A stretch of DNA of 64,000 nt from Candidatus Atribacteria bacterium (GTDB lineage Bacteria; Atribacterota; Phoenicimicrobiia; Phoenicimicrobiales; Stramentimicrobiaceae). The stretch spans positions 1 to 64,000 of the forward strand of contig JAGYIZ010000002.1 in assembly GCA_018402425.1 (NCBI GenBank), read 5' to 3'. The position numbers and the translations under genes are program-made. Every line of letters begins with the position of its first letter. Within the stretch, counting starts at the first letter, position 1. Positions 9,771-17,912 of the stretch are shown in pieces. The notes beneath the pieces were generated by a model. It was given only the letters and a program-made list of their open reading frames with translations, ran no database searches and was not told the DNA's origin.

Positions 9771-10826
9771 ATGTTATTAACTTTACTTTTAATATTTATA
9801 CTTGGATTTATAGGATATCGCGTTTTCGCCTTTTTACATATTCCCGGTGGCGCAGTTACTGGTGCCCTGGTAACTTTGGCTATAATTACCAGCCAGGGAG
9901 TGGAATGGGCAGAAATGCCAACTTATGTAACCACTTTTTTCCAGGTAATTATAGGAGTCATGATCGGCTGCAGGTTTAAAAAGGAACAGCTTTCAACAAT
10001 GAAATCGCTTTTACTTCCGGGAGTTTTGTCTTCTATCTGGATGATAGTTATCAGTCTGGGAGTAGGATATCTATTAACAAAATTTACTAGAGTTGATCTT
10101 GGTACAGCTCTTTATGGTTCTGTTCCGGGAGGCTTATTTGAAATGGGCTTAATTGCTTTGACTTTTAATTTAAGTGTGCCGGTTGTAACCTTATTACAAT
10201 TTGTCCGAATATTGTCAATTAGTATAAGCCTTCCTTTTATAGTTACAAAGTGTAATAATAACCTGGCAAAAGAAGGGACTGAATGTCAGTTTACTGCTGA
10301 TGTGAATAGTACTCAACAAAAAAATAGTAAAACTGATTTTCCAAATATATTATTTGCCCTGTTTTTGGGTGGAATAGGTGGTTATACTGTAAATTATCTT
10401 GGGCTTCCGGTAGGGGGATTATTAGGAGCAATGATTGTCATCGGATTTCTAAAATCCGTTGGCGTACCTTTGAAAGAACTTCCACAATGGTTAATTATCG
10501 GTACCCAAATTGTCCTGGGTGGATATCTCGGTACTACTTTTACCCCGGAAATGGTTTCTACACTCCAGTCTTTGTTAATACCGGTCGTATTCTTTTCTAT
10601 CTTTGTGGTGTTAAACGGAATACTTGTGGGATTTTTATTTTATTGGTTTCTAAAGTGGGACCTTGCTACCTCATTACTGGCAACCGCAGCAGGCGGAGTT
10701 ACCTTAATGACTCTAACTGCAATGGAAGTCAATGCAGACCCGGTTAGAGTGAGCATTCTTCATTCACTAAGGTTAGTAATTATTCTTTTAACCATGCCTA
10801 CCTTAATTGCTTTTATAATTGGATAA
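9771..10826 (+). CDS. AbrB-family (PF05145-type) integral membrane protein
   Basis: This 351-residue, very hydrophobic protein has about ten membrane helices in two homologous halves. Both halves carry the pattern 'IPGGAVTGALV' (residues 23-33) and 'LPVGGLLGAMIVIG' (about 218-231), and each is followed by an 'FQVIIGVMIGCRF' or 'TQIVLGGYLGTTF' segment. This is the duplicated family often called AbrB duplication, and sometimes mislabelled as ammonia monooxygenase. The transport or regulatory role is unknown. It stands alone between the decayed transferase and repeat DNA, with a short AT-rich leader containing actaacgactaaatact words. Confidence 0.8.
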   Translation: MLLTLLLIFILGFIGYRVFAFLHIPGGAVTGALVTLAIITSQGVEWAEMPTYVTTFFQVIIGVMIGCRFKKEQLSTMKSLLLPGVLSSIWMIVISLGVGYLLTKFTRVDLGTALYGSVPGGLFEMGLIALTFNLSVPVVTLLQFVRILSISISLPFIVTKCNNNLAKEGTECQFTADVNSTQQKNSKTDFPNILFALFLGGIGGYTVNYLGLPVGGLLGAMIVIGFLKSVGVPLKELPQWLIIGTQIVLGGYLGTTFTPEMVSTLQSLLIPVVFFSIFVVLNGILVGFLFYWFLKWDLATSLLATAAGGVTLMTLTAMEVNADPVRVSILHSLRLVIILLTMPTLIAFIIG

Positions 10827-11250
10827 AAAAAGTATAATGTATACTGTATTATGTATATCGTTGATATTGATAGAATAAATCAAAGCAGAATAGTATTCAT
10901 TTTTGTCATTGCGAGGAACGAAGTGACGAAGCAATCTCATCCACCTACACCCACAGTATTTTACTAAAAACTAAAAACTTTTTATCCCCCTCACCCTAAC
11001 CCTCTCCCTACCGAGGGAGAGGAAATTTCCAAATATCCTCAAGGGGAGAGGAATTATAGGAGAAGATGAGTGTCCTCCCCATTAATGGAAAGATTGACTT
11101 TTCTTCTATTTTTCCCCTTTTGAGTGAAGGATTAACTATTCTTTAATCTCCTCTGCCCTTGAGGCGAGTTTAGACTAACATCATTTCCTCCACTTGATGG
11201 GGGAGGATGAAGGTGGGGGTGAAGGAAGTATGAGGAGAACTGAAAACTTT
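10827..11250. repeat. Intergenic repeat mosaic
   Basis: No gene. Contents in order: a 'gtcattgcgaggaacgaag' hairpin element at about 10909-10945, a 'ccctcaccctaaccctctcc' block with two short 'gaggggagagg'-type repeats (about 10987-11055), then a 'cttgatgggggaggatgaag' block ending in gtgggggtg (about 11185-11222). All three recur elsewhere in the window. Confidence 0.7.
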
Positions 11251-11257
11251 ACTTATT

Positions 11258-11304
11258 TTGACTTCTCTTGGCATTAGAGTATAATAAGTTAACACTAATG
11301 TTAA
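11258..11304 (+). promoter_or_regulatory. Promoter and candidate operator of the AbiE module
   Basis: TTGACT (11258-11263) and TATAAT (11280-11285) are separated by 16 bp. Immediately downstream, TTAACACTAATGTTAA at 11289-11304 is a perfect 6-bp inverted repeat around 4 bases, placed where a repressor would block the polymerase. AbiEi-type antitoxins are known to bind inverted repeats in their own promoter, so this is the likely operator. Confidence 0.65.
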
Positions 11305-11345
11305 TATTCTGTACTTAACAAATAATACATTGTAAGAAGTTTCTT

Positions 11346-11930
11346 ATGAGATACAACGATTTGAAGAGAATCAAAAAAAAATATTTCAACTACCAGGATA
11401 TAGCTAGAGTCCTTTCCATATCCGAAGCCTCGGCGAGGGTAATAGCAAGCAGATATGTTAAGAAAAATTATCTAATTCGTTTGAAAAATAATTATTACAT
11501 TTTCAAAGAAAGATGGAACAATTTAAGATACATAGAAAAAATGGAAATTGCAAATATTATTCAGGTCCCATCCTATATTTCTCTTATGACAGCCTTATCC
11601 TATTATGAAATTACTACTCAGGTCCAGAAAAACTATTTTGAATCAATTTCTATATATAGAACTTTTAACAAAGATGTAAATGACACCACTTTTAACTATA
11701 GTAAAATTCAACAGCTATACTATTTTGGTTTCAATAAAGAAAAGGGCATATTCATTGCCTCAACAGAAAAAGCATTTATTGATGCTCTCTATTTGACTTA
11801 TCGAGGGAAATATAATTTAGATATTAGTTCAATCGATTTAAAAAAAATAGATCAAAATAAAATTGATAAACTTTTACGGATTTACTCGGATAAATTTACG
11901 AATTATGTCAATAGGATATTAAATGATTGA
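11346..11930 (+). CDS. AbiEi-like antitoxin (winged-helix regulator)
   Basis: This 194-residue protein has an N-terminal winged-helix segment ('YQDIARVLSISEASARVIASR', part of residues 17-38) and a C-terminal domain with 'STEKAFIDALYLTYRGKYN', the pattern of the AbiEi antitoxin C-terminal domain. In type IV AbiE systems the antitoxin represses the operon and counters the nucleotidyltransferase toxin without binding it directly. The next gene, which starts 8 bp before this one stops, is the cognate AbiEii-like toxin. The gene appears intact and full length. Confidence 0.8.
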   Translation: MRYNDLKRIKKKYFNYQDIARVLSISEASARVIASRYVKKNYLIRLKNNYYIFKERWNNLRYIEKMEIANIIQVPSYISLMTALSYYEITTQVQKNYFESISIYRTFNKDVNDTTFNYSKIQQLYYFGFNKEKGIFIASTEKAFIDALYLTYRGKYNLDISSIDLKKIDQNKIDKLLRIYSDKFTNYVNRILND

Positions 11931-12590
11931 TTTAGGACAACAGGAACTTTTTGAAATAGAAGTACTCGTATGGTTAAAAAATAAGAGATTTCTTAAAAAT
12001 CTTATCTTTGGTGGTGGAACCATGATGAGGTTATGTCATAATCTGAATAGATATTCCATTGATTTGGATTTCTGGTTGTACAATGTTCAAGAGATAGATA
12101 AATTCTATAATAATATTAAAGATAGTTTGTTTCAAGAATACACAATAACAGATACCCAAAACAAATACCATACCTTATTATTTGAAATCAAAAAAACACC
12201 TTATCCCCGAAAATTAAAAATCGAAATAAGGAAAGAAATGGAAAAAGCAGATTTCCAGGAGAAAATAGCCTATTCAAAGCAAGGGAATATGCAGGTGCTT
12301 GTTAAAGGATTTACATTAGAGCAGATGATGCAAAAACAAAACTAAAGCATTATTAGATAGGAAGAAATCAGAGATGCCTTTGATATTGAATTTTTGGTAA
12401 ACGGAATTGAATTATCTGCTGATATGGAAAAAATTAAGAAAATGGAAAAAATTGTCAGAAATTTTAAAAAAGACATTATGTTACTCTGGTTCATTATTAG
12501 ATCAAGAAACTCACGAGGACCCATAAGCAAAATGGATTTTCTTATTTATTACAGATGCTCAATCAAAACTATCTTATAAGTATTAGTATT
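11923..12590 (+). pseudogene. AbiEii-like nucleotidyltransferase toxin, frameshifted in the C-terminal third
   Basis: The first 140 residues (11923-12345) are in frame and carry the nucleotidyltransferase core 'GGGTMMRLCHNLNRYSIDLD' (GG plus the DxD acid pair). The frame then breaks in an A-rich stretch near 12330. 'LLDRKEIRDAFDIEFLVNGI', a typical AbiEii helix, follows in another frame (12345-12480). A further shift near 12480 is needed to read a closing 'NGFSYLLQMLNQNYL'. At least three indels thus separate this from a working toxin. With an intact antitoxin upstream, loss of the toxin is a tolerable state, but sequence error in homopolymers would look the same. Confidence 0.7.
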
Positions 12591-12599
12591 AGTTAATTA

Positions 12600-13220
12600 G
12601 TTCCGCTAGTTAATTTGTTAATTTTGTTACAAATACTAAAAGTATCTTGAAAATTTATTTAACATTACCACCTTCTTAGAAGGTGGTAATGAATTAAATA
12701 AATAGTTTACCATAAAAGATTAAGATAGCTAGAGGACAATTTTTCACCTGAAGTCCAAAGTATGAAGTTATATTACTTAGAAATATTATAGCTAAGGTAT
12801 AAATAAAAAATCAGAAAGAAAAAGAGCTAAAAATTGGTAAAAGTTAAACCTCTTTAGAGGTTCTTAAAACAACCCGCTATGCGAATTGCGATATTGTCTA
12901 TTTGTGCAAATAAACTCTTTCTAATTATTTGATCAATTGGACAATTGTTTAATTGATTTGATTGTTAACCAATAGACCGGTAGATTGGTCAACTTTATTT
13001 TTTTTACATTTTACGCAATACGCAATATGATATACTAATCATATCTTAAATTTATATGGTATACACTATACGATTTCGACTCTATATTGGTTGCTGTTTT
13101 GATTGGTGATTGGAGATTAGTGATTGGGGATTGTCTTTAGGCTCGATACTATATACTCGATACTATTTTTACGTTATTACGTTATAAAAGTATATTATAT
13201 CTTTTAATAGGGGTATTTCA
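12600..13220. repeat. Intergenic region with word repeats
   Basis: No gene seen. After a strong hairpin at 12663-12691 the stretch is AT-rich, then contains 'aattgtttaattgatttgat', 'gaccggtagattggtc', 'acgcaatacgcaat' and 'ctcgatactatatactcgat' words before the prepilin peptidase gene. Confidence 0.55.
12663..12691. repeat. Perfect 13-bp hairpin
   Basis: CATTACCACCTTC, a TTA loop and GAAGGTGGTAATG form a perfect 13-bp stem. There is no T run after it on either strand, so a classical intrinsic terminator is unlikely. It lies about 75 bp after the broken AbiEii gene and could be a transcript-end stabiliser or a mobile-element end. Confidence 0.7.
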
Positions 13221-13985
13221 ATGATTGAAATAATTACAGGAATTATAATCTTTGTAATTGGGCTGGTAATCGGCAGTTTTAGCAATGTCTGCATTTACCG
13301 AATTCCCCGTAATGAATCAATCATACACCCGGGCTCTCATTGCCCGCAATGCTCTAAGCCTATCCCATTTTATGACAATATTCCCGTAATCAGTTATATT
13401 CTCTTAAAAGGCAAATGCCGCTATTGCGGTCAACCGATACCGCTTCAATATCCAATAGTGGAGCTGGCAACAGGCCTGTTTTATCTTGCCTTATATTTAT
13501 TCTATGGATTACAGCTAATTGCTATCGTATATATGATAATGTGTACCCTGTTAATAATTATCAGCTTCATTGACCTGAAAGAAAGAATTATTCCTGATGT
13601 TTTATCATTACCCTTTATGGCTATTGGTTTTATATTAAGTTTCTTCATGAAGAGCCTTTCACCTATAGATTCCTTGCTTGGCATCCTGGCAGGTGGTGGC
13701 AGTTTGCTGATAATAGCAATTGCTGGTACTTATTTATTTAAAAAAGAGGCAATGGGAGGAGGGGATATAAAGCTGGGGGCCATGATTGGTGCCTTTTTGG
13801 GGTGGCAATTGACCCTGCTTTCTCTATTTCTTGGTTTTTTTCTGGGTTCTATCATCGGTGTTGTTGTATTAATCATAAATAAAGGAAAAACTGACATTGT
13901 TCCTTTTGGCCCTTTTATTGCCCTTGGTGCTATACTCTCTATATTCTGGGGACAAGCCATTATCCACTGGTATCTGATGATTTGA
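13221..13985 (+). CDS. pilD: Prepilin peptidase / methyltransferase
   Basis: This 254-residue membrane enzyme removes the leader of type IV prepilins and N-methylates the new N-terminus. The N-terminal cytoplasmic region carries the zinc-binding pairs 'CPQCSKPIPFYDNIP' and 'CRYCGQPIPLQYP' (about residues 40-75) that go with the methyltransferase activity. The peptidase aspartates are in 'FIDLKERIIPD' (near 116) and 'GGGDIKLG' (near 178). About eight membrane helices. It serves the pseudopilins at 16773 and 18.5-22.9 kb and the PilMNOPQ genes at 24.6 kb. Transcribed on its own, with repeat DNA on both sides. Confidence 0.92.
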   Translation: MIEIITGIIIFVIGLVIGSFSNVCIYRIPRNESIIHPGSHCPQCSKPIPFYDNIPVISYILLKGKCRYCGQPIPLQYPIVELATGLFYLALYLFYGLQLIAIVYMIMCTLLIIISFIDLKERIIPDVLSLPFMAIGFILSFFMKSLSPIDSLLGILAGGGSLLIIAIAGTYLFKKEAMGGGDIKLGAMIGAFLGWQLTLLSLFLGFFLGSIIGVVVLIINKGKTDIVPFGPFIALGAILSIFWGQAIIHWYLMI

Positions 13986-14283
13986 TCTTCGAAGGTATAA
14001 TTGATAGCAAGCCGTTTTCAGTTTCCGGTTTTTAGTTTACAGTTTTAATTCAATTAATGCATTTTCTAAAAAATTATTGACATATTAATAGATCCAATAA
14101 TTTAGAACCTGACAAAACAGAGAATTATAAAATATTATTTTCTTGCTACTTGTACCCTACATTTTTTATTTTATGTTATGCGTTTTATACAAATCCTAAT
14201 CTTTTTAATTATTGTAAAATAAAGTATAATTAATTTATAATATTGAATCGATAAGCAATATCTCTTAGAAGGAGTTAATAATT
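13986..14283. other. Intergenic, word repeats and AT-rich leader
   Basis: Contains 'gccgttttcagtttccggtt' and 'agtttacagtttt' words near 14012-14045, then AT-rich DNA leading to the HicB gene. A TTGACA at 14087 has no good -10 partner. No gene seen. Confidence 0.5.
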
Positions 14284-14499
14284 ATGAAATTTATGGTTAT
14301 ATTGGAACCTGCCGAAGAAGGGGGCTATAACGTTTCTGTACCTGCTCTTGATGGTTGCTTTACACAAGGGATGGATGAAAAAGAAGCCTTAAAAAATGTA
14401 AAAGAAGCAATTAAATGTTATCTGGAAGGCATGGAAAAAATCAATGAAATAAAGACAAAACCTGGATTTATTGCAAAAGAAGTAAAGGTTTCTTTATGA
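14284..14499 (+). CDS. HicB-family antitoxin
   Basis: This 71-residue protein has the partial RNase H-like HicB fold: '[20 protein letters not shown]' (residues 9-28) followed by '[20 protein letters not shown]', the family's usual glycine-rich strand and helix. AAGGAG lies 9 bp before the ATG. The stop overlaps the start of a HicA frame by four bases (ATGA), giving a hicBA operon. HicB neutralises HicA by blocking its catalytic His; some also bind DNA, but no DNA-binding extension is visible here. Confidence 0.85.
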   Translation: MKFMVILEPAEEGGYNVSVPALDGCFTQGMDEKEALKNVKEAIKCYLEGMEKINEIKTKPGFIAKEVKVSL

Positions 14500-14712
14500 G
14501 TAAAGTTTTTTCAGGTCGAGAGCTAGTAAAAGCTCTTCATCGTACTGGTTTTATCATAGACCATCAAAGAGGTAGTCATATTTTTTTACATAATCCTGAA
14601 AAAAAATATTTCATTAATTGTGCCTAATCATAAAGAAATAAGAAAAGGTACTTCAAATTCAATTATTAAAAAGGCAGGAATTACTTTTAAACAATTAAAA
14701 AAATTAGTATAG
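14496..14712 (+). pseudogene. HicA-family toxin with a frameshift in an A8 run
   Basis: The frame opens '[19 protein letters not shown]' and includes the catalytic-His region 'HQRGSHIFL'. It is interrupted after an 8-A run at 14599-14606. In the next frame the protein continues '[20 protein letters not shown]' and ends 'FKQLKKLV' at 14712, the normal HicA C-terminus. One base more or less in the A run restores a full toxin of about 71 residues, so either a phase-variable tract or sequence error is possible. Confidence 0.75.
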
Positions 14713-14855
14713 AGAAGTGAATATCAAGTTGGTATTTTTAGTTAAAATTTCATTTTGATTTATTAAATACTATTAATTATAATCAAAACTATTAAAAAGA
14801 AATACAAATTATATTAACTAATACAACTAGAATATTTTAAAAAGGACGAACTATA

Positions 14856-15056
14856 TTGAATAGAATGTATAAAGTTAATGTAACTATCGAAAAAGATGAA
14901 CATGGTTATTTTGCTTATTGCCCGGCATTAGAAGGTTGCCAAACACAGGGCAATACCTTCGAAGAAGCATTAAGCAATACAAAAGAGGCTATAGCTGAAG
15001 AAGCCTTGAACATAAATAAAGCCAAAGAATATTATAATACCTTAAAAAAAAATTAA
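14856..15056 (+). CDS. Solitary HicB-like protein
   Basis: This 66-residue protein has the HicB core 'KDEHGYFAYCPALEGCQTQG' and 'TFEEALSNTKEAIAEEALN'. The start is probably TTG at 14856 (AAGGA at 14842-14846); an ATG at 14865 is the alternative. No HicA follows. Instead the next 100 bp hold what looks like the first part of a RelE-type toxin, so the antitoxin may once have paired with a RelE-like partner, a combination known for some HicB-like proteins. Confidence 0.75.
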   Translation: MNRMYKVNVTIEKDEHGYFAYCPALEGCQTQGNTFEEALSNTKEAIAEEALNINKAKEYYNTLKKN

Positions 15057-15072
15057 TATTATAGATTGCTTT

Positions 15073-15157
15073 TATAAAAAAACATTCTTAAAAGATTTAG
15101 CAAGCATTCGGAAATTTATCAAAAAGAATTAAAATGTTTGTTTTTAAAAAATTATAA
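15073..15157 (+). pseudogene. Remnant of a RelE/YafQ-type toxin N-terminus
   Basis: The frame reads 'YKKTFLKDLASIR' and, after one shift, 'NLSKRIKMFVFKKL' before a stop. That resembles the opening helices of RelE-family toxins (FLKDL...I...). The rest of the gene is missing. Short and degenerate, so the call is tentative. Confidence 0.4.
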
Positions 15158-15188
15158 TAAATTCTTTGCAAGCAAAAGGAGATTTAAT

Positions 15189-15350
15189 ATGAGATTTCAA
15201 GTTATTTTTACTTATGATCCCGAATATAGAGGATATGTAGCTGATGTACCTGAATTACCAGGTTGTATGAGTCAAGGAAAAACAATAGATGAGGCGGTCA
15301 AAAACATAAAGGATGCAATAAAAGGTTATCTTTATGTGCAAAAAACATAA
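15189..15350 (+). CDS. HicB-family antitoxin (short)
   Basis: The start at ATG 15189 is set by AAAGGAG at 15175-15181; an earlier in-frame ATG at 15138 lacks such a site and lies in the RelE remnant. The 53-residue product has 'DPEYRGYVADVPELPGCMSQ' and 'TIDEAVKNIKDAIKGYL', the HicB core without a C-terminal extension. A HicA gene follows after 57 bp. Confidence 0.8.
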   Translation: MRFQVIFTYDPEYRGYVADVPELPGCMSQGKTIDEAVKNIKDAIKGYLYVQKT

Positions 15351-15407
15351 TCGAAAATTAAGGATATCAGAAAGTGAAAGCGCCTTTATTGGTGAGGTAA
15401 CTGTTTA

Positions 15408-15668
15408 ATGGGTATTTTGTCTAATATATCAGGCAAGAAGGCTACTAAAATTTTTTGTAAAATTGGATATTTTGTGGATCACCACACTGGAAGTCACATG
15501 ATTTTATATCATGATTCAAGGCCAACACTATCTATACCGGAGCATAAGGAATTGGCTCCAGGATTATTACGTGGGTTAATTAGAAGAGCTGGTATAGAAG
15601 TCGAAGAATTTCTAAAGATAAATAAAAGAGATTTGGACCAAAATACTTACAATATCTATTACAACTAA
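15408..15668 (+). CDS. HicA-family (YcfA) toxin
   Basis: This is an 86-residue dsRNA-binding-fold mRNA interferase. Signature: 'KIFCKIGYFVDHHTGSHMIL' with the catalytic His in 'GSH', then 'LSIPEHKELAPGLLRGLIRR' and 'AGIEVEEFLKI'. The reading frame is intact and full length, making this with 15189-15350 the one undamaged hicBA-type pair of the window. A GGTGAGG site precedes the ATG. Confidence 0.85.
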   Translation: MGILSNISGKKATKIFCKIGYFVDHHTGSHMILYHDSRPTLSIPEHKELAPGLLRGLIRRAGIEVEEFLKINKRDLDQNTYNIYYN

Positions 15669-16070
15669 AGGATTAGCTCTTCTTTTGTTTCACCCTCCCC
15701 ATGTAGGGGAAGGACTAAATCTAATTTCCTCCCCCTTGAGGAGGACTAAGGTAAGTGAAATTGGCATATTTATCCCCTCACCTGACCTCACTCCGAGGGA
15801 GAAGGGAAGTACAAAGAAAGATGGAATTATAGGATTAGATATAAGGTTACCTCTGTTCGTCATTGCGCGGGCAAGCGACAAAGCAATCACTTCTCTATAA
15901 AATAGTCGTTAGTCGTTGGTATTTACTATTTAGTTCAAAGTGCAATATAATTTTTGAACGTAAATTTTATAAGACTCCTGGAAAGTGAATGATTAACAGT
16001 TTTTACTTTTAATTAGCAAATAGTATTTACTTGAAACATGTATTAAACAATTTGAAACTATTCGTATTCA
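15669..16070. repeat. Intergenic repeat mosaic
   Basis: No gene. Opens with two copies of the ccctcccc...gaggg family (15697-15805), then a 'gtcattgcgcgggcaagcga' hairpin element (about 15859-15895) and 'agtcgttagtcgttggtatt' words. Two overlapping open frames on opposite strands at 15685-15900 are reading this repeat. Confidence 0.7.
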
Positions 16071-16075
16071 ACTTA

Positions 16076-16102
16076 TTGACATCTGATATCTAATGCTATC
16101 AT
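16076..16102 (+). promoter_or_regulatory. Probable promoter of the RHH-RelE pair
   Basis: TTGACA (16076-16081) and TATCAT (16097-16102) with a 15-bp spacer, 22 bp before the antitoxin start. The spacer is short, so confidence is moderate. Confidence 0.45.
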
Positions 16103-16123
16103 TTGCTAACAGAGGTGATAATA

Positions 16124-16363
16124 ATGAATAAAATATCTTTAGGCTCAAGAATTCGGAAGATGTCATCAATGATTCCCCGAGAAAATATTGCAGATCAAAG
16201 GGAATAGTGATTAATCATTTTGTAACAGAAGCCATTAAGAGAAATTAAATAGAATAAAAGAAGATGAAGAAGATATCCGGACAGTTGAGATAAGAAGAAG
16301 AGAATCTTCTATAAGTGAAGAAGAGTGGAATGAATATCTTAAAAACAGAGGAATGAGTGTATA
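16124..16363 (+). pseudogene. Ribbon-helix-helix-type antitoxin, twice frameshifted
   Basis: Start 'MNKISLG' has AGAGGTG upstream. After a shift near 16155 the frame reads 'EDVINDSPRKYCRSKGIVIN' and 'HFVTEAIK'. After a second shift near 16245 it reads 'EKLNRIKEDEEDIRTVEIRR' and ends 'EEEWNEYLKNRGMSV' with its stop inside the RelE start. The parts give a normal antitoxin of about 80 residues in correct order and spacing, so the gene is broken by only two indels. Confidence 0.65.
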
Positions 16364-16614
16364 AACTATTCTACAAATCTAGTATCAAAAAAGATATTAG
16401 AGATATTACCAATAATGAATTGCAAAGAATTACGGAAGATATAAAATCTTTAAAAAATGATCCTTTACCGGTCGGAGTTAGAAAGATAAAAAAGGGCAAA
16501 ATATCATTTTATAGAATTCGACAGGGGAATTATCGGATTGGATATCAGGTTAACTTCTCTAAGAATGAAATTGAAATCTTATTTATTAAAAGAAGAAATG
16601 AAGAAACTTATTAA
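16357..16614 (+). CDS. RelE-family toxin
   Basis: This 85-residue basic protein starts at GTG inside the antitoxin's last codons. RelE pattern: 'YKLFYKSSIKKDIRDI', 'LKNDPLPVGVRKIKKG', 'FYRIRQGNYRIGYQVN' and C-terminal 'ILFIKRRNEETY'. The positively charged loops and the R-x-G-N-Y-R-I-G-Y motif fit ribosome-dependent mRNA interferases. The toxin is intact although its antitoxin reads as frameshifted, which argues that the antitoxin indels may not be real. Confidence 0.85.
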   Translation: MYKLFYKSSIKKDIRDITNNELQRITEDIKSLKNDPLPVGVRKIKKGKISFYRIRQGNYRIGYQVNFSKNEIEILFIKRRNEETY

Positions 16615-16772
16615 TATTTTTACTCATTACTTATCACTGTATATTGGACTCGATACTCGATACTAATCTTAACATTATACGCAATACGCACGACGCAATA
16701 CGATTTCGAATACTTTTCTTGCTAAAAAATGTTATAATAGGGAATAATAAAAGTAAAAAGATATACAATTAA

Positions 16773-17243
16773 ATGAAGTATTGTTATAATAGCATCAAAC
16801 GCAGTAATGGATTCACCCTCATTGAACTATTGGTTGTAATAGGAATCATATCAATACTGTTAGTTTTATCCTTTAAAGGTCTTTTAAATATGAAACAGAA
16901 CATGGACCTGAATCGGGTAGCCCACCAATTGGAAGCAACACTTAAAAATTGTCAATCCAAAGCCATGTACACCGGTAGCTATTATAAAATAGAATTCCAT
17001 CAGAACCTTAACCGTTACAGGATTTTTAAAGACTTTGAGATTGATAGGACTATTCAATTAGAAAATATTATTATACATGATGTAAACTTTACAGATAATA
17101 GAGTGGGTTTCAATAAGAAGGGTACTCCAAGTATGGGTGGTACGGTAACCTTGAAAACCAAAAATGGCAAAAAGCTATACGTAATCATGACACCGGTAAC
17201 AGCCCGAACCCGAATAAGTGACAAGCCACCGGAGAATTGGTAG
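16773..17243 (+). CDS. GspH/FimT-like type IV pseudopilin
   Basis: This 156-residue prepilin has a short basic leader ending in Gly-13 and the class III cleavage and assembly motif 'GFTLIELLVVIGIISILL' with Glu at mature position 5. The rest is a soluble head of GspH/FimT length. PilD would cleave after the Gly. It is the only intact pseudopilin in the window and precedes the degraded minor-pilin cluster at 18.5-22.9 kb. No clear ribosome site is visible. Confidence 0.85.
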   Translation: MKYCYNSIKRSNGFTLIELLVVIGIISILLVLSFKGLLNMKQNMDLNRVAHQLEATLKNCQSKAMYTGSYYKIEFHQNLNRYRIFKDFEIDRTIQLENIIIHDVNFTDNRVGFNKKGTPSMGGTVTLKTKNGKKLYVIMTPVTARTRISDKPPENW

Positions 17244-17465
17244 GTTTTGCATAGCAAAACCAGTATCGAGTATCGAGCAAGTAGTATCGAGTTTAATACA
17301 AAAATGAAAAGGCAAAAGAATTCTTTAAAAATTTTATTTCTTTTTATGATTTTACGCGATACGCGATACACAATACGCACGACTAATTCGTCATTACGAG
17401 GAGCATAGCGACGAAGTAATCTCATACAAATATACTAAAATTATTAAGAATTAGGTAAAATAATT
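17244..17465. repeat. Intergenic word repeats and hairpin element
   Basis: Contains 'agtatcgagtatcgag' and 'gtagtatcgagt' (17262-17295), 'acgcgatacgcgatacacaa' and 'tacgcacgac' (about 17353-17382) and a 'gtcattacgaggagcatagc' element (17389-17428). No gene. Confidence 0.65.
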
Positions 17466-17651
17466 ATGAAATATAGAATATTAATTGAACAAGATGAAGA
17501 TGGCATTTTTGTTGCTGAATGTCCTTCCTTGCCCGGATGTATTTCTCAGGGAAAAACAAGAGAAGAAGTGTTAGAAAATATTCAAGATGCTATTAAAGGA
17601 TATTTAGAAAGTTTAGAAAAACATAATGAACTAATACCTTGTCATTATTAA
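17466..17651 (+). CDS. HicB-family antitoxin
   Basis: This 61-residue protein has 'QDEDGIFVAECPSLPGCISQ' and 'TREEVLENIQDAIKGYLESL', a clear HicB core. The partner toxin is reduced to a C-terminal remnant at 17736. The 3' end of this gene has a second copy 690 bp downstream (18281-18345), pointing to a past duplication. Confidence 0.82.
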   Translation: MKYRILIEQDEDGIFVAECPSLPGCISQGKTREEVLENIQDAIKGYLESLEKHNELIPCHY

Positions 17652-17735
17652 TTTTAATAACATTTTACTTTATTACTTTATTTTGATATATGTTTAAACG
17701 ATATACGATATACGTTAATAAGTTATACGTTTTTA

Positions 17736-17803
17736 AAAGGGTATTTAAGAGCTATTATAAGACAGGCTGTATTATCATTAGAAGAGTATAATAAATTATT
17801 AAA
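17736..17803 (+). pseudogene. HicA C-terminal remnant
   Basis: The frame reads 'KGYLRAIIRQAVLSLEEYNK' and then LL, which matches the usual HicA ending (G-T-L-x-x-I-I-R-Q-A-x-L-x-x-E-E-F). The preceding two thirds of the toxin are absent. In their place lies 'acgatatacgatatacgtta', one of the window's intergenic words. The toxin was therefore deleted and the gap now contains repeat DNA. Confidence 0.6.
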
Positions 17804-17912
17804 TAGTTTATACATCTTAAGTTTTTTAGCTGTTGCTTTATTTACTGATAATAGATATTGTTAATAATTGCAAAAAATTCTATAATTAATTAGAAAAGGA
17901 GATTAGTAAAAT

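Noticed and set aside
10487-10747. 86-codon frame within the AbrB-family membrane gene
   Set aside because: It is an out-of-frame shadow of the 9771-10826 gene with no ribosome site.
14087-14115. TTGACA at 14087 as the hicB promoter
   Set aside because: No acceptable -10 box at 16-18 bp, and it lies almost 200 bp from the gene.
15685-15900. Overlapping open frames on both strands
   Set aside because: Both read the ccctcccc...gaggg repeat element; similar false frames occur at other copies (41469-41837).
17054-17425. Reverse-strand 123-codon frame opposite the pseudopilin
   Set aside because: It is a shadow of the GspH-like gene extended through repeat DNA; no signal or family match.
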